Source of the DNA: Wenzhouxiangella sp. XN24
GTDB taxonomy: Bacteria; Pseudomonadota; Gammaproteobacteria; Steroidobacterales; XN24
Direction: 5' to 3'
Assembly (NCBI RefSeq): GCF_011064545.1
Contig: NZ_JAAMFG010000026.1
Location: 248,001-312,000 of the forward strand
Length of the DNA: 64,000 nt
The notes below the pieces were generated by a model that saw only the letters and a program-made list of their open reading frames with translations, did no database searches and was not told the origin of the DNA. This document shows positions 52,767-60,350 of this stretch, piece by piece (the first letter of the stretch is position 1; each line of letters opens with the position of its first letter). The position numbers and the translations under genes were made by a program.

Positions 52767-53210
52767 CTAGCGTACTTCGACCCGCAGCGCTTCCCGGATC
52801 CGGTCGCGCTGGCCCGGCTGGACGCCGGCGACATCGGCGTAGGTCGGCCAGCGCGCCACGACCTGCTCGACCCCGGCGAGAATGCTTTCCGCCCGGCCGC
52901 GCTTCATGCCGGCGGTCCGCGCACAAGCCCTGAAGTCCGCCAGCTCGAAGTGATCGCGCTTTCCGTTGATGGTCATCTGGTGGGTCGCGGTCCACAACCC
53001 GTCCGGGTTGAAGCTGTAGGTCACGTCGAAGGCCGGCGACAGCGACCAGCGTCCCTGCTGGTCCATGAGGAACGCAATGTTCTTCACGTGGTCGTCCTGG
53101 TTGCGCGCGAATGCCAGGTCGTACTGGAAGGCGGCGACGTCAGCACCGTCCGCGAGCGTGACCGCGCCGATGGTGCGACCCCACAGCCGGACCTCGGCGA
53201 TGCTGGTCAC
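52767..53210 (-). pseudogene. HipA-family toxin with in-frame internal deletion
   Basis: The 147-residue frame joins the first ~35 residues of a HipA-family kinase (VTSIAEVRLWGRTIGAVTL, AAFQYDLAF) directly to its C-terminal part (ARNQDDHVKNIAFLMD, LSPAFDVTYSFNPDGLW). Intact relatives are around 430 residues, so some 280 residues are missing, including the ATP-binding N-lobe; the catalytic-loop Asp and the metal-site Asp remain. The junction is near 53108-53112 and keeps the frame. The start is GTG 53210, overlapping the HipB-like gene (GTGA). It cannot be an active kinase, though the remnant may be made. Confidence 0.85.
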
Positions 53211-53557
53211 GCGTCCTTGTCCCAGGCCCATGGCCGCTCGGGCGCTTTCGTGCCGCGCCGGCCCGGCGCCCGCTGGCGCATCTTCCCGCGGTTGCGCAGC
53301 AGCTCCATCGGGCCCGGCGTGACGGCCGGGATCGCCTGGTCCAGCTGCGGCAACAGCTCCAGCACACGCAGCAGGCGCAACAGGCTCGAGATCTGTGTCG
53401 ACTCCCCGGCTTCGATGCGCTCCAGCGTGCGCTTGCCGAGGCCGGCCTGGTCGGCCGCCTCGGCCTGGGTCAATTCCAGCTCGATACGGCGCCGCGCGAG
53501 GCGCTCGCCGAGCTCGGCGAGGATCGCTTCATCCGTCAGTAAAGGGGAAATTTTCAT
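53207..53557 (-). CDS. HipB-like XRE-family antitoxin/regulator
   Basis: A 116-residue DNA-binding protein with a Cro/C1 helix-turn-helix (LARRRIELELTQAEAADQAGLGKRTLERIEAGEST, quoted in two pieces by its key residues LTQAEAADQAG and RTLERIEAG). The tail is basic and ends RPWAWDKDA. In HipAB modules it binds operators upstream and neutralises HipA. Here its partner is internally deleted. Promoter and palindrome candidates lie immediately upstream. Confidence 0.85.
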   Translation of the reverse strand: MKISPLLTDEAILAELGERLARRRIELELTQAEAADQAGLGKRTLERIEAGESTQISSLLRLLRVLELLPQLDQAIPAVTPGPMELLRNRGKMRQRAPGRRGTKAPERPWAWDKDA

Positions 53558-53598
53558 GTGTCGTGGGGATGGCAGATGGCGAATGGCGCAGGCGATAA

Positions 53599-53616
53599 AT
53601 CGTAGTTACTGACGAT
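53599..53616. promoter_or_regulatory. Imperfect palindrome at the start of the HipB-like transcript
   Basis: ATCGTAGTTACTGACGAT is an imperfect inverted repeat (ATCGT/ACGAT arms with AGT/ACT inside). It abuts the candidate -10 and would cover the transcription start, a usual place for an autoregulatory operator. Confidence 0.4.
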
Positions 53617-53644
53617 ATATAGCATGCTTCGCCGGGGCCATCAA
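53616..53644 (-). promoter_or_regulatory. Candidate promoter of the HipB-like gene
   Basis: Read on the minus strand, TTGATG (53644-53639) and TATATA (53621-53616) are separated by exactly 17 bases, about 60 bases before the HipB-like ATG. The match to sigma70 is moderate. Confidence 0.45.
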
Positions 53645-53656
53645 TCGCCTATAATG

Positions 53657-53705
53657 ACGAATTAAAGGAGATTATTACCTTAATTCGTCGTTTTTAACGA
53701 ATTAT
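53657..53705. repeat. Three copies of ACGAATTA in an AT-rich patch
   Basis: ACGAATTAA (53657-53665), its inverse TTAATTCGT (53680-53688) and ACGAATTAT (53697-53705) give a direct-inverse-direct set in a conspicuously AT-rich stretch. They lie upstream of the HipB-like promoter. They could be operators for the HipB-like or another regulator. TATAAT at 53650-53655 on the plus strand has no gene after it. The rest of the 371-base gap (53706-53885) shows no gene. Confidence 0.5.
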
Positions 53706-53885
53706 CTTCTTTAGCAGCGTGTCGAAGCATTTCCGGCCATCGGCATGGACGCAAGCAGGAGCAGCGTCGTGCCCGTCGCGCTCGCGACGCATCTTGTAGT
53801 GGACGGCCGGCTGGCCATCGGCCAGGCCCCAGGTTCCACGGAATGCCCGGGCCGGACAAACTGCAGGCGACCCTGCCGCCAGGGA

Positions 53886-53915
53886 CCGCGGGACGAAGCG
53901 AGCCTCGTCCCGCGG
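53886..53915 (-). terminator. Hairpin after the TonB-dependent receptor gene
   Basis: CCGCGGGACGA and TCGTCCCGCGG form a perfect 11-bp stem with an 8-base loop, beginning 13 bases past the receptor stop codon. No T-run follows on the minus strand, so it could block exonuclease or help termination rather than act alone. Confidence 0.55.
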
Positions 53916-53928
53916 CCTGGTGCCTTAT

Positions 53929-56055
53929 TCAGAACTCGAAGCGGAAGCCGGCGTGGAACGTCTGCTCCGCAGCCGGCTCGATGCCGTCGTTGCGAACCCG
54001 GCTGTAGTAGTCCTCGTCGAGCAGGTTGTTGATGCCGCCGAACAGTGTCCAGGCATCGGTCACGCGATACTCGCCATTCAGGTCCACGACCTGGTAGGAA
54101 GGAATGACGGCGTCGATCTGCGCGTCACCCGTGCCCCGCGGCAGGTTGGAGTCCTGCCAGAACTGCTCGTCGACCAGGGTCGCGATCAGGGCGACCTTCC
54201 AGCGGTCGTTTTCGTACACCAGGCCCGTGCGGACCAGGTACTCCGGAGCGAACGCCGGTGTGTTGCCCACCAGGCTGGTATTCACGCTCCGGGTGATCTC
54301 GGCATCCAGCAGCGAGCCGTTCACGAAGCCGAGCAACCGGCTCTGCGACTCCCGGAGCGCGAAGAAATCGTACTCGACGCTGAACTCCAGGCCCTGGTGG
54401 CGGGAATCGCCGCTGTTGACCCGCAGCACGTCGCTGACGTTGACCTGGATCTGCTCGACCTTGTCCTCGACTTCGATCCGGAACACGCTCACGTCCAGCA
54501 CCAGGCCGTTCACCGGACTGCTGCGCAGGCCGAGCTCGTAGTTCATGGCACGGGAGACCTCGGGCGCGTTTTCCGCGGCCAGCTCGGCACTCGGGTTGGC
54601 CAGGTCGTCGAAGCGTTGCGGCCGGTAGGCCTCGGAGATATTCGCGTAGATCTCGCTGACCTCACCTACCTGGTACATCGCCCCGAGACCGAACAACGCC
54701 TCGTTCTCGGTCTCGTCCACGTCGATCGGGTCGCGCGACAGGCTGGGCTGTTGCACGTTCTCGAACAGGTCATAGTTGACCCGCTCGAAGCGCGCGGCCG
54801 GGGCCAGGCTCAGTTTGCCGAAGCGGAACAGGTTCTCCACGAACACGGCGTTGTAGGTGATCACCCGGTCCTGGTCGTACAACAGGTCTTCGGGACGCTG
54901 GGTGTTCGAGCGGATGTCCGGGCTGACATGGCGGGTGCGCGGACTGTCGGTGCGATAGGCGGTCGTGCCGACGGTCAGGACGTGGTCCGCGCCCCAGGCG
55001 CGCGCGTAGCGCAGGTCGAGGCCGAAGGTCTTGAATTCCTGCTGGTCGATGTTGGTCGTGGCCGGCTCGTCGGCGGGATCGATGAACGCCCCGGAGCGAC
55101 GGCTGAAGCGATCCTGGTAGGAATACCAGGCCCGACCATTCAGCGTCGCATCCGCACTGAGCTGCTGGTCGTAACTGAGCGTCGCGATGACCCGGTCGAT
55201 TTCCACCCGGTTGAACGGCGTCTTGGTCAGGTCGCGATTGGCGGCGAATTCCGCCGAAGTCAGCCGCCCCGCCTCGCCGGAATCCGACTGGTAGAGGTCC
55301 AGATCGAAGCCGATTCGGACGTCGTCGATGCCTGCATAGGCCACGCCGAGGTAGCCCGCATCCACCTGGTAGTCTTCGTTCAGCCGCGGCCCGTCGGCCT
55401 CGCGGCGGTCGTAGCTCGCCATCAAGCCGAAGGTGCCGTCACCCCACTGGGCCTGGTTATAGGTGCTGTAGAACCCGTCCGTGCCGAAGCTGTGCTCGGT
55501 GGAGCCCCCGGCATCGGCCTCGGCATCGGCGCGACGGGTGATGAAGTTGATGGTCGGGCCGACCTGGGGGCCGAACAAAAGCCCGGAACCGCCGCGCACG
55601 AACTCGACCCGCTCCACGCGCTGGGCCGGCGGCAGGTAATAGATCGTCGGGTAACCGAACAGGTCGGAGGCCAGCGGCACCGAGTCCTGGAAAAAGGCGA
55701 CGAACTCCGATTCATGCGGATTGCCCAGGCCACGATAGTTCACGTTGTAGATGCTGGGAATCTTCTGCTCCGACACGAACAGGCCGGGCAAGCGCGCGAA
55801 CATCTGGCGCAGGTTGGGCTCGACGAAGGTCGGCTGGATTTCCAGGTCGATGGCCGTGGTTTTCTTCCCGGAAAAGACCATGCCGTCATCGACCGAGGGC
55901 ATGGTATCGGGCAGCAACGGGTCCATCCGGCCGCCGCCCAACACTTCCACCGTGTCGAGTTCTGCTGCGGGCTCACGGTCGTTTTCGGCCGCCAGCAGCG
56001 CAGGCGAGCACAGCGCCAGCGCGACGCCGGCGGAAAGAATCTTCGAGTAAGGCAT
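53929..56055 (-). CDS. TonB-dependent outer-membrane receptor (FecA-like)
   Basis: A 708-residue outer-membrane receptor that would import a ferric chelate using TonB energy. A signal peptide (ILSAGVALALCSPALLAA) is followed by a plug domain (LRQMFARLPGLFVSE, NYRGLGN, RVEFVRGGSGLLFGPQVGPTINFITRR) and a 22-strand barrel. It ends in HAGFRFEF, a C-terminal aromatic as needed for BAM insertion. The plug resembles FecA-type ferric citrate receptors, but there is no N-terminal signalling domain. A Fur-box-like element overlaps its promoter, so iron repression is likely. Ligand unknown. Confidence 0.92.
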   Translation of the reverse strand: MPYSKILSAGVALALCSPALLAAENDREPAAELDTVEVLGGGRMDPLLPDTMPSVDDGMVFSGKKTTAIDLEIQPTFVEPNLRQMFARLPGLFVSEQKIPSIYNVNYRGLGNPHESEFVAFFQDSVPLASDLFGYPTIYYLPPAQRVERVEFVRGGSGLLFGPQVGPTINFITRRADAEADAGGSTEHSFGTDGFYSTYNQAQWGDGTFGLMASYDRREADGPRLNEDYQVDAGYLGVAYAGIDDVRIGFDLDLYQSDSGEAGRLTSAEFAANRDLTKTPFNRVEIDRVIATLSYDQQLSADATLNGRAWYSYQDRFSRRSGAFIDPADEPATTNIDQQEFKTFGLDLRYARAWGADHVLTVGTTAYRTDSPRTRHVSPDIRSNTQRPEDLLYDQDRVITYNAVFVENLFRFGKLSLAPAARFERVNYDLFENVQQPSLSRDPIDVDETENEALFGLGAMYQVGEVSEIYANISEAYRPQRFDDLANPSAELAAENAPEVSRAMNYELGLRSSPVNGLVLDVSVFRIEVEDKVEQIQVNVSDVLRVNSGDSRHQGLEFSVEYDFFALRESQSRLLGFVNGSLLDAEITRSVNTSLVGNTPAFAPEYLVRTGLVYENDRWKVALIATLVDEQFWQDSNLPRGTGDAQIDAVIPSYQVVDLNGEYRVTDAWTLFGGINNLLDEDYYSRVRNDGIEPAAEQTFHAGFRFEF

Positions 56056-56087
56056 TGGATGGATCCTATTGAAAAAAAAGGCACGCG

Positions 56088-56106
56088 AATGCTAATGATT
56101 AGCGTT
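56088..56106. promoter_or_regulatory. Fur-box-like operator
   Basis: AATGCTAATGATTAGCGTT contains the perfect 13-bp palindrome GCTAATGATTAGC and resembles the GATAATGATAATCATTATC consensus. It lies between and over the -35/-10 of the receptor promoter, a normal repression position. Confidence 0.75.
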
Positions 56107-56117
56107 TATTTTTGCAA
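56089..56117 (-). promoter_or_regulatory. Promoter of the TonB-dependent receptor
   Basis: On the minus strand TTGCAA (56117-56112) and TAGCAT (56094-56089) are separated by 17 bases. The implied start is about 27 bases before the ATG. Confidence 0.6.
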
Positions 56118-56256
56118 TAGGGAGAACCGCTGCTCCGGGGCGCTCAGTTACCGCTTGCGCCCAAGCTTTTCCTCGGCCATCCGCTTTTCCCAGCCCTGGA
56201 AGGGCAAGCAAATGATTTCAAAGGTAAAGAGCGCCTGGATCGCATGCTGGCGCCGA

Positions 56257-56295
56257 ATCATGAGCGAGGAACATCAGCGGCTCGAAGACCTCGAG
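56257..56295 (-). pseudogene. Relic of the C-terminal end of an ATP-grasp gene
   Basis: These 39 bases match 36 of 39 with 59149-59187, the end of the downstream ATP-grasp gene. In frame they read LEVFEPLMFLAHD against LEVFEPLMFLGHD. Upstream codons do not continue the match and contain a stop. It is all that is left of a second copy. The rest of the 321-base gap (56056-56376) holds the receptor promoter and a 37-codon open frame on the minus strand (56148-56261) with no ribosome site, which I do not call a gene. Confidence 0.6.
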
Positions 56296-56376
56296 GTCGC
56301 GGTGGCGCTGCGCGCCGGCTCAACTGGAGCGGACGGCTTCATAGGTCAAGCGCGATCCGCAACCCCCGAAGCGCAA

Positions 56377-57519
56377 CTAGCGCTTGGCCTCCCCTTCCTC
56401 GATGGCCTCCTCGGCTTTCTGTGCATCGCCAGCGTCCCGCTGCGGCTCTTCGTTAGCGACGGATGCGTCGGGGTCGTAATCGAGGGCCACGAACAAGGGA
56501 AAGTGATCTGAACCGATGTCGGGAAGACGACGCAGCTCGACGAGGAGGAAATGCCGCGAGGCGAAGACTTGATCAAGCGGATAGCGCATGAGCCGGTTCC
56601 CGGTGTCGAAAGTATTGAGCAACCCCCGACCCACGCGCGGGTCGAGCAGCCCCCCGATACGCTGGAAAAGGTGCGTGGTGCGCGACCAGGCCACGTCGTT
56701 GAAGTCACCGGCGACGATGACCGGCGCTTCCTCTGATTCACCTATCTCTGCCGCGACAGAGAGCAATTCAGCGTCTCGCATATCGGAATCCCAACGCTCG
56801 CCACCGTCCTGGGACCCGCCCTTTCCTTCCGCGCGCCGGAGACCCGGCGGGCGGGGATGCACGCCATAGAAAGTCACCAAATTGCCCGACCGCAGCCGCA
56901 CCTTGGTGCGGATCGACGGAATATCCGCAGAGATCAAAAATCGAATCTCTGGATCTACAAGCTCCAGCCTGGAATAAAGGAGCATTCCATACTGGTTCTC
57001 CTGTGACTTGAACAACGTGAAAGGATATTCGTCCTGCAGGCCGTCGAGTTGTTCAAGCCACCATTGCGTCGGCTCGCTGAGTAGAACCATGTCGGGATCG
57101 TTGTCGCGAACGAGATCGCGCAGCGCCGCCGCCTGCCGATTCTCGGCGAGTACGTTGTAGATCAGGAACGATATGCGATTGGACCGGCCTTCGGCACGGC
57201 TGTCCGACATCGTCTTGGGATAAAGCGCCGTGTAGGGTGCGATGGCCGCGAGCTGCCAGACGAGCGCAAGGCCTGCCACCGCAGCAAACGCATATTCCCA
57301 CCAGTGCAACCGTCCCCGAATGCCAAGCGCCGCATAGCCTGCCAGGGTCAGCCCTAACAGTACGGCGATCTGGATGCGCGGGAAATCAAATACCCGTATC
57401 CACCATGCGTTGCTATGGATGAGCGGAGCCGCCGTAGCGTATATCAGCGCCAATGCACCAAGGCTCGCTGCGACGCGAGCGATGAGGCGGAGGGTCTTGC
57501 CAGGTGAGGCTGTTGTCAT
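56377..57519 (-). CDS. Membrane-anchored endonuclease/exonuclease/phosphatase-family protein
   Basis: A 380-residue protein. Three N-terminal hydrophobic helices (about residues 15-105) anchor an extracytoplasmic EEP domain. The catalytic signatures are LIYNVLAENRQ, VTFYGVHPRPP, VIVAGDFNDVAWS and IGSDHFPLFVAL (Asp-His pair). The family cleaves phosphodiesters of nucleic acids or lipids; the substrate cannot be told. It begins at ATG 57519 (MTTASPGKT). An inverted repeat, AAGCGC/GCGCTT, spans the stop codon (56369-56385). Confidence 0.88.
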   Translation of the reverse strand: MTTASPGKTLRLIARVAASLGALALIYATAAPLIHSNAWWIRVFDFPRIQIAVLLGLTLAGYAALGIRGRLHWWEYAFAAVAGLALVWQLAAIAPYTALYPKTMSDSRAEGRSNRISFLIYNVLAENRQAAALRDLVRDNDPDMVLLSEPTQWWLEQLDGLQDEYPFTLFKSQENQYGMLLYSRLELVDPEIRFLISADIPSIRTKVRLRSGNLVTFYGVHPRPPGLRRAEGKGGSQDGGERWDSDMRDAELLSVAAEIGESEEAPVIVAGDFNDVAWSRTTHLFQRIGGLLDPRVGRGLLNTFDTGNRLMRYPLDQVFASRHFLLVELRRLPDIGSDHFPLFVALDYDPDASVANEEPQRDAGDAQKAEEAIEEGEAKR

Positions 57520-57583
57520 GATGCGATCCGTTTCTGGGGCCGCATCCACTCAACTGGCGGAAGTGGCCTTCTCAACCCCGCTT

Positions 57584-59023
57584 CTAACCATGGTCCTTTG
57601 TAGACGCTCGAGTCAAAAGATTCTCGCCAGGGGTCCAGGACTTGCGCGCCTGGTCCTTGATCTCCCCGGCTTCGCTTTGCAGTCCGGCTTCGGCCCGGGT
57701 CGCGACCGTTTCGGGCTCGGCCTCAGGCTGAGCCCCGACCGGGCGGCCGGGCTCCGCCGCGCCCGCGCTTTCGACCATGCGCACCGGCACCCCATGCGGG
57801 AAGGTGACTTCGCGCGCCTCGTCCGGAAGCGAGATGCCTGCATCCTGGAAGGCCCGCTTGACGAGCCGGATGACGGACGATTTCACTTTCACCCAGCTAT
57901 GCCGGGCACCATCCAGCCAGAAATAAACCCGCAGGTTGACCGTGGCCGATCCAAGATTCTCTACCAGCACCAGGGGTTCCGGTTCGGCGAGGACAGCCGG
58001 ATGTTCAGCGAGCACTTTCAGGACGACATCCTGGGCACGAGAAATGGAATCTTCGTAGCCGATCCCGACGACGAAATCCTCGCGGCGGTTCGGGTTGCTC
58101 GTGAAGTTGCGAATCGTGCTCTTGAAGACGGTCGCATTGGGCACCTGCACCTGGTTCCCATCGAGCGTCAGCAGCACGGTCGTGCGAGAAGTCAGCCGCT
58201 GCACGTAGCCCGTGACGCTGGCGACTTCGACCAGGTCGCCCTCGCGAAACGGCTGCTGCAGGCTGAGAAAGAGACTGGCAAGAAAGTTCTCGGTGATATC
58301 GCGAAACGCGATGCCCAGCGCCAGGCCGATCAGGCCGGTGCCCCCCACCACCGTGAAGGCGAGCTGCGTGAGACCGGCGATGCGCAGCACGAGATACACG
58401 CCGACCAGCATCACGAGTATGCCGCCGGCCCGGGCGATGACTTCGCGTAGCAGCGGGCTGAGTGACCGGGCTTGCAGGCGCCCCCGCAGTCCGCCCACGG
58501 TGAACCTGGCGATGATCCATGAAATCGCAGTCACAACCAGCGCCACGACGATCAGCGGCAACATGCGCACCACGTTGCGGGCCAGGTCGTTCAGCACCTC
58601 GAAGGCTGGATCGAAGTTCCAGACCGTGCCGGGCCTCACCTCGATCTGGTTGACGACCGCGACCACGCCCTCGGTGTTGTTCGCCAGGTCCCCGGCCCAT
58701 TGCCGGGATTCATCGCTCTCCGTCGTCCCTTGCAGGAAAACGATGCCTTCCCGGACACTCACCTCGGGCTCGCCAAACCAGCTGGTGGTCTCGAGAATAT
58801 CTGCGATTCGCTGCCTGATCTCATCATCCCTGGCCACGGGCTGTATATCGACTTTGCCCGGGGCTTCGGGTGTGCCCTCCAGCGTCTTCTCCGGCACCGG
58901 CCTGTCCCCGGCAGCGTCCACCTGTTGGGCCGCGACGGGTGTGCCCATCGAGACGGCACAGCACAGGATCGCCGCGCAGACGAGTCGCGCCGGCCAGGAC
59001 ATGGCAACAGATATGTAGTCCAT
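57584..59023 (-). CDS. MscS-family mechanosensitive channel with BON domain
   Basis: A 479-residue protein. A signal peptide (LVCAAILCCAVSMGTPVAA) leads to a periplasmic BON domain (RQRIADILETTSWFGEPEV, GIVFLQGTTESDESR). Three TM helices and the MscS pore/beta domain follow (GGTGLIGLALGIAFRDITENFLASLFL, VPNATVFKSTIRNFT, NPNRREDFVVGIGY). The acidic tail (about residues 420-479) is extra. Channels of this family release solutes on osmotic downshift. BON-MscS fusions are known. The start is taken at ATG 59023; ATG 59002 is possible. Confidence 0.9.
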   Translation of the reverse strand: MDYISVAMSWPARLVCAAILCCAVSMGTPVAAQQVDAAGDRPVPEKTLEGTPEAPGKVDIQPVARDDEIRQRIADILETTSWFGEPEVSVREGIVFLQGTTESDESRQWAGDLANNTEGVVAVVNQIEVRPGTVWNFDPAFEVLNDLARNVVRMLPLIVVALVVTAISWIIARFTVGGLRGRLQARSLSPLLREVIARAGGILVMLVGVYLVLRIAGLTQLAFTVVGGTGLIGLALGIAFRDITENFLASLFLSLQQPFREGDLVEVASVTGYVQRLTSRTTVLLTLDGNQVQVPNATVFKSTIRNFTSNPNRREDFVVGIGYEDSISRAQDVVLKVLAEHPAVLAEPEPLVLVENLGSATVNLRVYFWLDGARHSWVKVKSSVIRLVKRAFQDAGISLPDEAREVTFPHGVPVRMVESAGAAEPGRPVGAQPEAEPETVATRAEAGLQSEAGEIKDQARKSWTPGENLLTRASTKDHG

Positions 59024-59079
59024 CAACGTCTGCCCGTCCGCCCGAGGGCTTGATGCAGGAATTGGGGTGTTACTACATA

Positions 59080-59973
59080 CTAGGCCAAGCCTGATGATGC
59101 ACACAGCCGGCCTTGCACGGCGCGAGCAAAGCGCCCGGGCGCCGCCGCATCATGGCCGAGGAACATCAGCGGCTCGAAAACCTCGAGCTCCATGAGGAGA
59201 AACCGCCCGTCTTTCACCACGCCGTCGACCCGCGCGTAGACCGGCCGCGAGGGCGCCGCCAGGACACAGGCACGCGCCTGCGCCACCAGCGCCGGCTCGA
59301 CCTCGACGCGCTCGGTGGTGCCGCCGAACTGGAACTGCACGCGGTAATCACCGGGCTTCGGCCGCTTGCAGACGGCGTGGCTGAATACTCCGTCAAAGAA
59401 CAGCAGCGACAACTCGCCACCGCTCAGGATCTCAGGCAGGAACGGTTGCACCAGCACGCCCCGACCGGCGAGCGTCTCGTCGATCTCTTGCTGGTAGGAC
59501 GCCGCGTCGTCAACCCGAAATCGATGAGTGCGATAGGCGCCGCCCGAGATGGTCGGCTTGACGACGATCTCGTCCCAGCCGCGCGCCCGCGCCAGCGCCG
59601 CGATGTCGGCCTTTTCGCCGCGCTGAATGAAGATCGTCGGGACCAGCGGCACGCCCGCCGCCTCAAGGTCCTGCAGGTAGCGCTTGTCGTAATTCCAGTC
59701 GAGGATGTCGCCGGCATTGCACATGAGCACGCCGCTCGCGATGCGCGCGTCGAGCCAGGCGCGAAACTCGGCGGCGCGCTCGAAGTAGTCCCACGGGGTG
59801 CGGATCACCAGCGCATCGAAGGACGTCCAGTCGATGGCCGTGTCGTCCCAGATCGCGGGGAACGGTTCGATGCCAAGATCTTCCAGCGCCGCCACGAGCG
59901 GGAGATCGTCTTCGAAGAGGTTCGGGTATGCGGCGCAGGTGACGAGCGCGACCCGTGCGTGATGGGTCGACAC
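59080..59973 (-). CDS. ATP-grasp family protein (DcsG/RimK-like)
   Basis: A 297-residue ATP-grasp ligase-like protein. It has RVALVTCAAYPNLFEDDLPL at the start, DWTSFDALVIRTPWDYF, the ATP-lysine region EIVVKPTISGGAYRTHRF, and the metal/active-site end YARVDGVVKDGRFLLMELEVFEP. It would join a carboxylate to an amine using ATP; relatives include DcsG-type proteins, but no pathway is visible here. The frame also reads through upstream into a tautomerase gene because of a frameshift there; GTG 59973 is the likely real start. Confidence 0.82.
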   Translation of the reverse strand: MSTHHARVALVTCAAYPNLFEDDLPLVAALEDLGIEPFPAIWDDTAIDWTSFDALVIRTPWDYFERAAEFRAWLDARIASGVLMCNAGDILDWNYDKRYLQDLEAAGVPLVPTIFIQRGEKADIAALARARGWDEIVVKPTISGGAYRTHRFRVDDAASYQQEIDETLAGRGVLVQPFLPEILSGGELSLLFFDGVFSHAVCKRPKPGDYRVQFQFGGTTERVEVEPALVAQARACVLAAPSRPVYARVDGVVKDGRFLLMELEVFEPLMFLGHDAAAPGRFARAVQGRLCASSGLA

Positions 59974-60026
59974 TATATGGCCTGGCGGTGGTTCATAAAA
60001 GCGCGTTTGTAAGCGGCGTGACCCAC

Positions 60027-60231
60027 CTATAGACCTTTCTTCCGTCGCTGCGTGACCGGCTCGCCAGCGATCCCCCCAGTTATCCGTATCGACTTCATCA
60101 ATCACGACGACGGTGGTGGCTGGATTCTTGTTTAACACACGTTGCAGAAGTTCAGTTGCACCTGCAATCAACTCCGCCTTTTGCTCGGCTGATGCACCTT
60201 CTCTGGTGATCTTGATATTGACGTATGGCAT
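60027..60231 (-). pseudogene. 4-oxalocrotonate tautomerase family gene, frameshifted
   Basis: It begins PYVNIKITREGASAEQKAEL, with the catalytic Pro1 after Met removal, as in small 4-OT enzymes. The frame holds to VVVIDEVDTDNWG, then enters a six-base homopolymer (60072-60077 on the plus strand). Removing one base restores the typical end IAGEPVTQRRKKGL and a TAG at 60027-60029. As written, the frame instead runs on into the ATP-grasp gene. This is either a real inactivating insertion or a sequencing or assembly error. Confidence 0.8.
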
Positions 60232-60251
60232 GTCGTTTCCGTTTCGATAGT

Positions 60252-60350
60252 GGCTAACGCCTTAGCGCCGACAGGTTTGACGTGACACCTCCATTTGCGG
60301 CCGGAAACCCAGGCGGCGGCCCAGACTTTATCAGCAGCGACTTGTCAGGC
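60252..60350 (-). other. Candidate attC-like recombination site
   Basis: On the minus strand the segment runs from GCCTGAC, at the end of the methyltransferase remnant, to GCGTTAGCC just 27 bases before the tautomerase ATG. GTTAGCC fits the attC right core GTTRRRY; the left core is imperfect. GCTAA(GGCG)TTAGC forms a small hairpin. Suggestive only. Confidence 0.35.

Noticed and set aside
56148-56261. A 37-codon minus-strand open frame ending EEKLGRKR
   Set aside because: No ribosome site, start inside the ATP-grasp relic, and no recognisable family; too short to support as a gene.
59080-60231. A genuine tautomerase/ATP-grasp fusion enzyme
   Set aside because: Deleting one base in a homopolymer restores a normal tautomerase end and stop, so the fusion is best explained by a frameshift.
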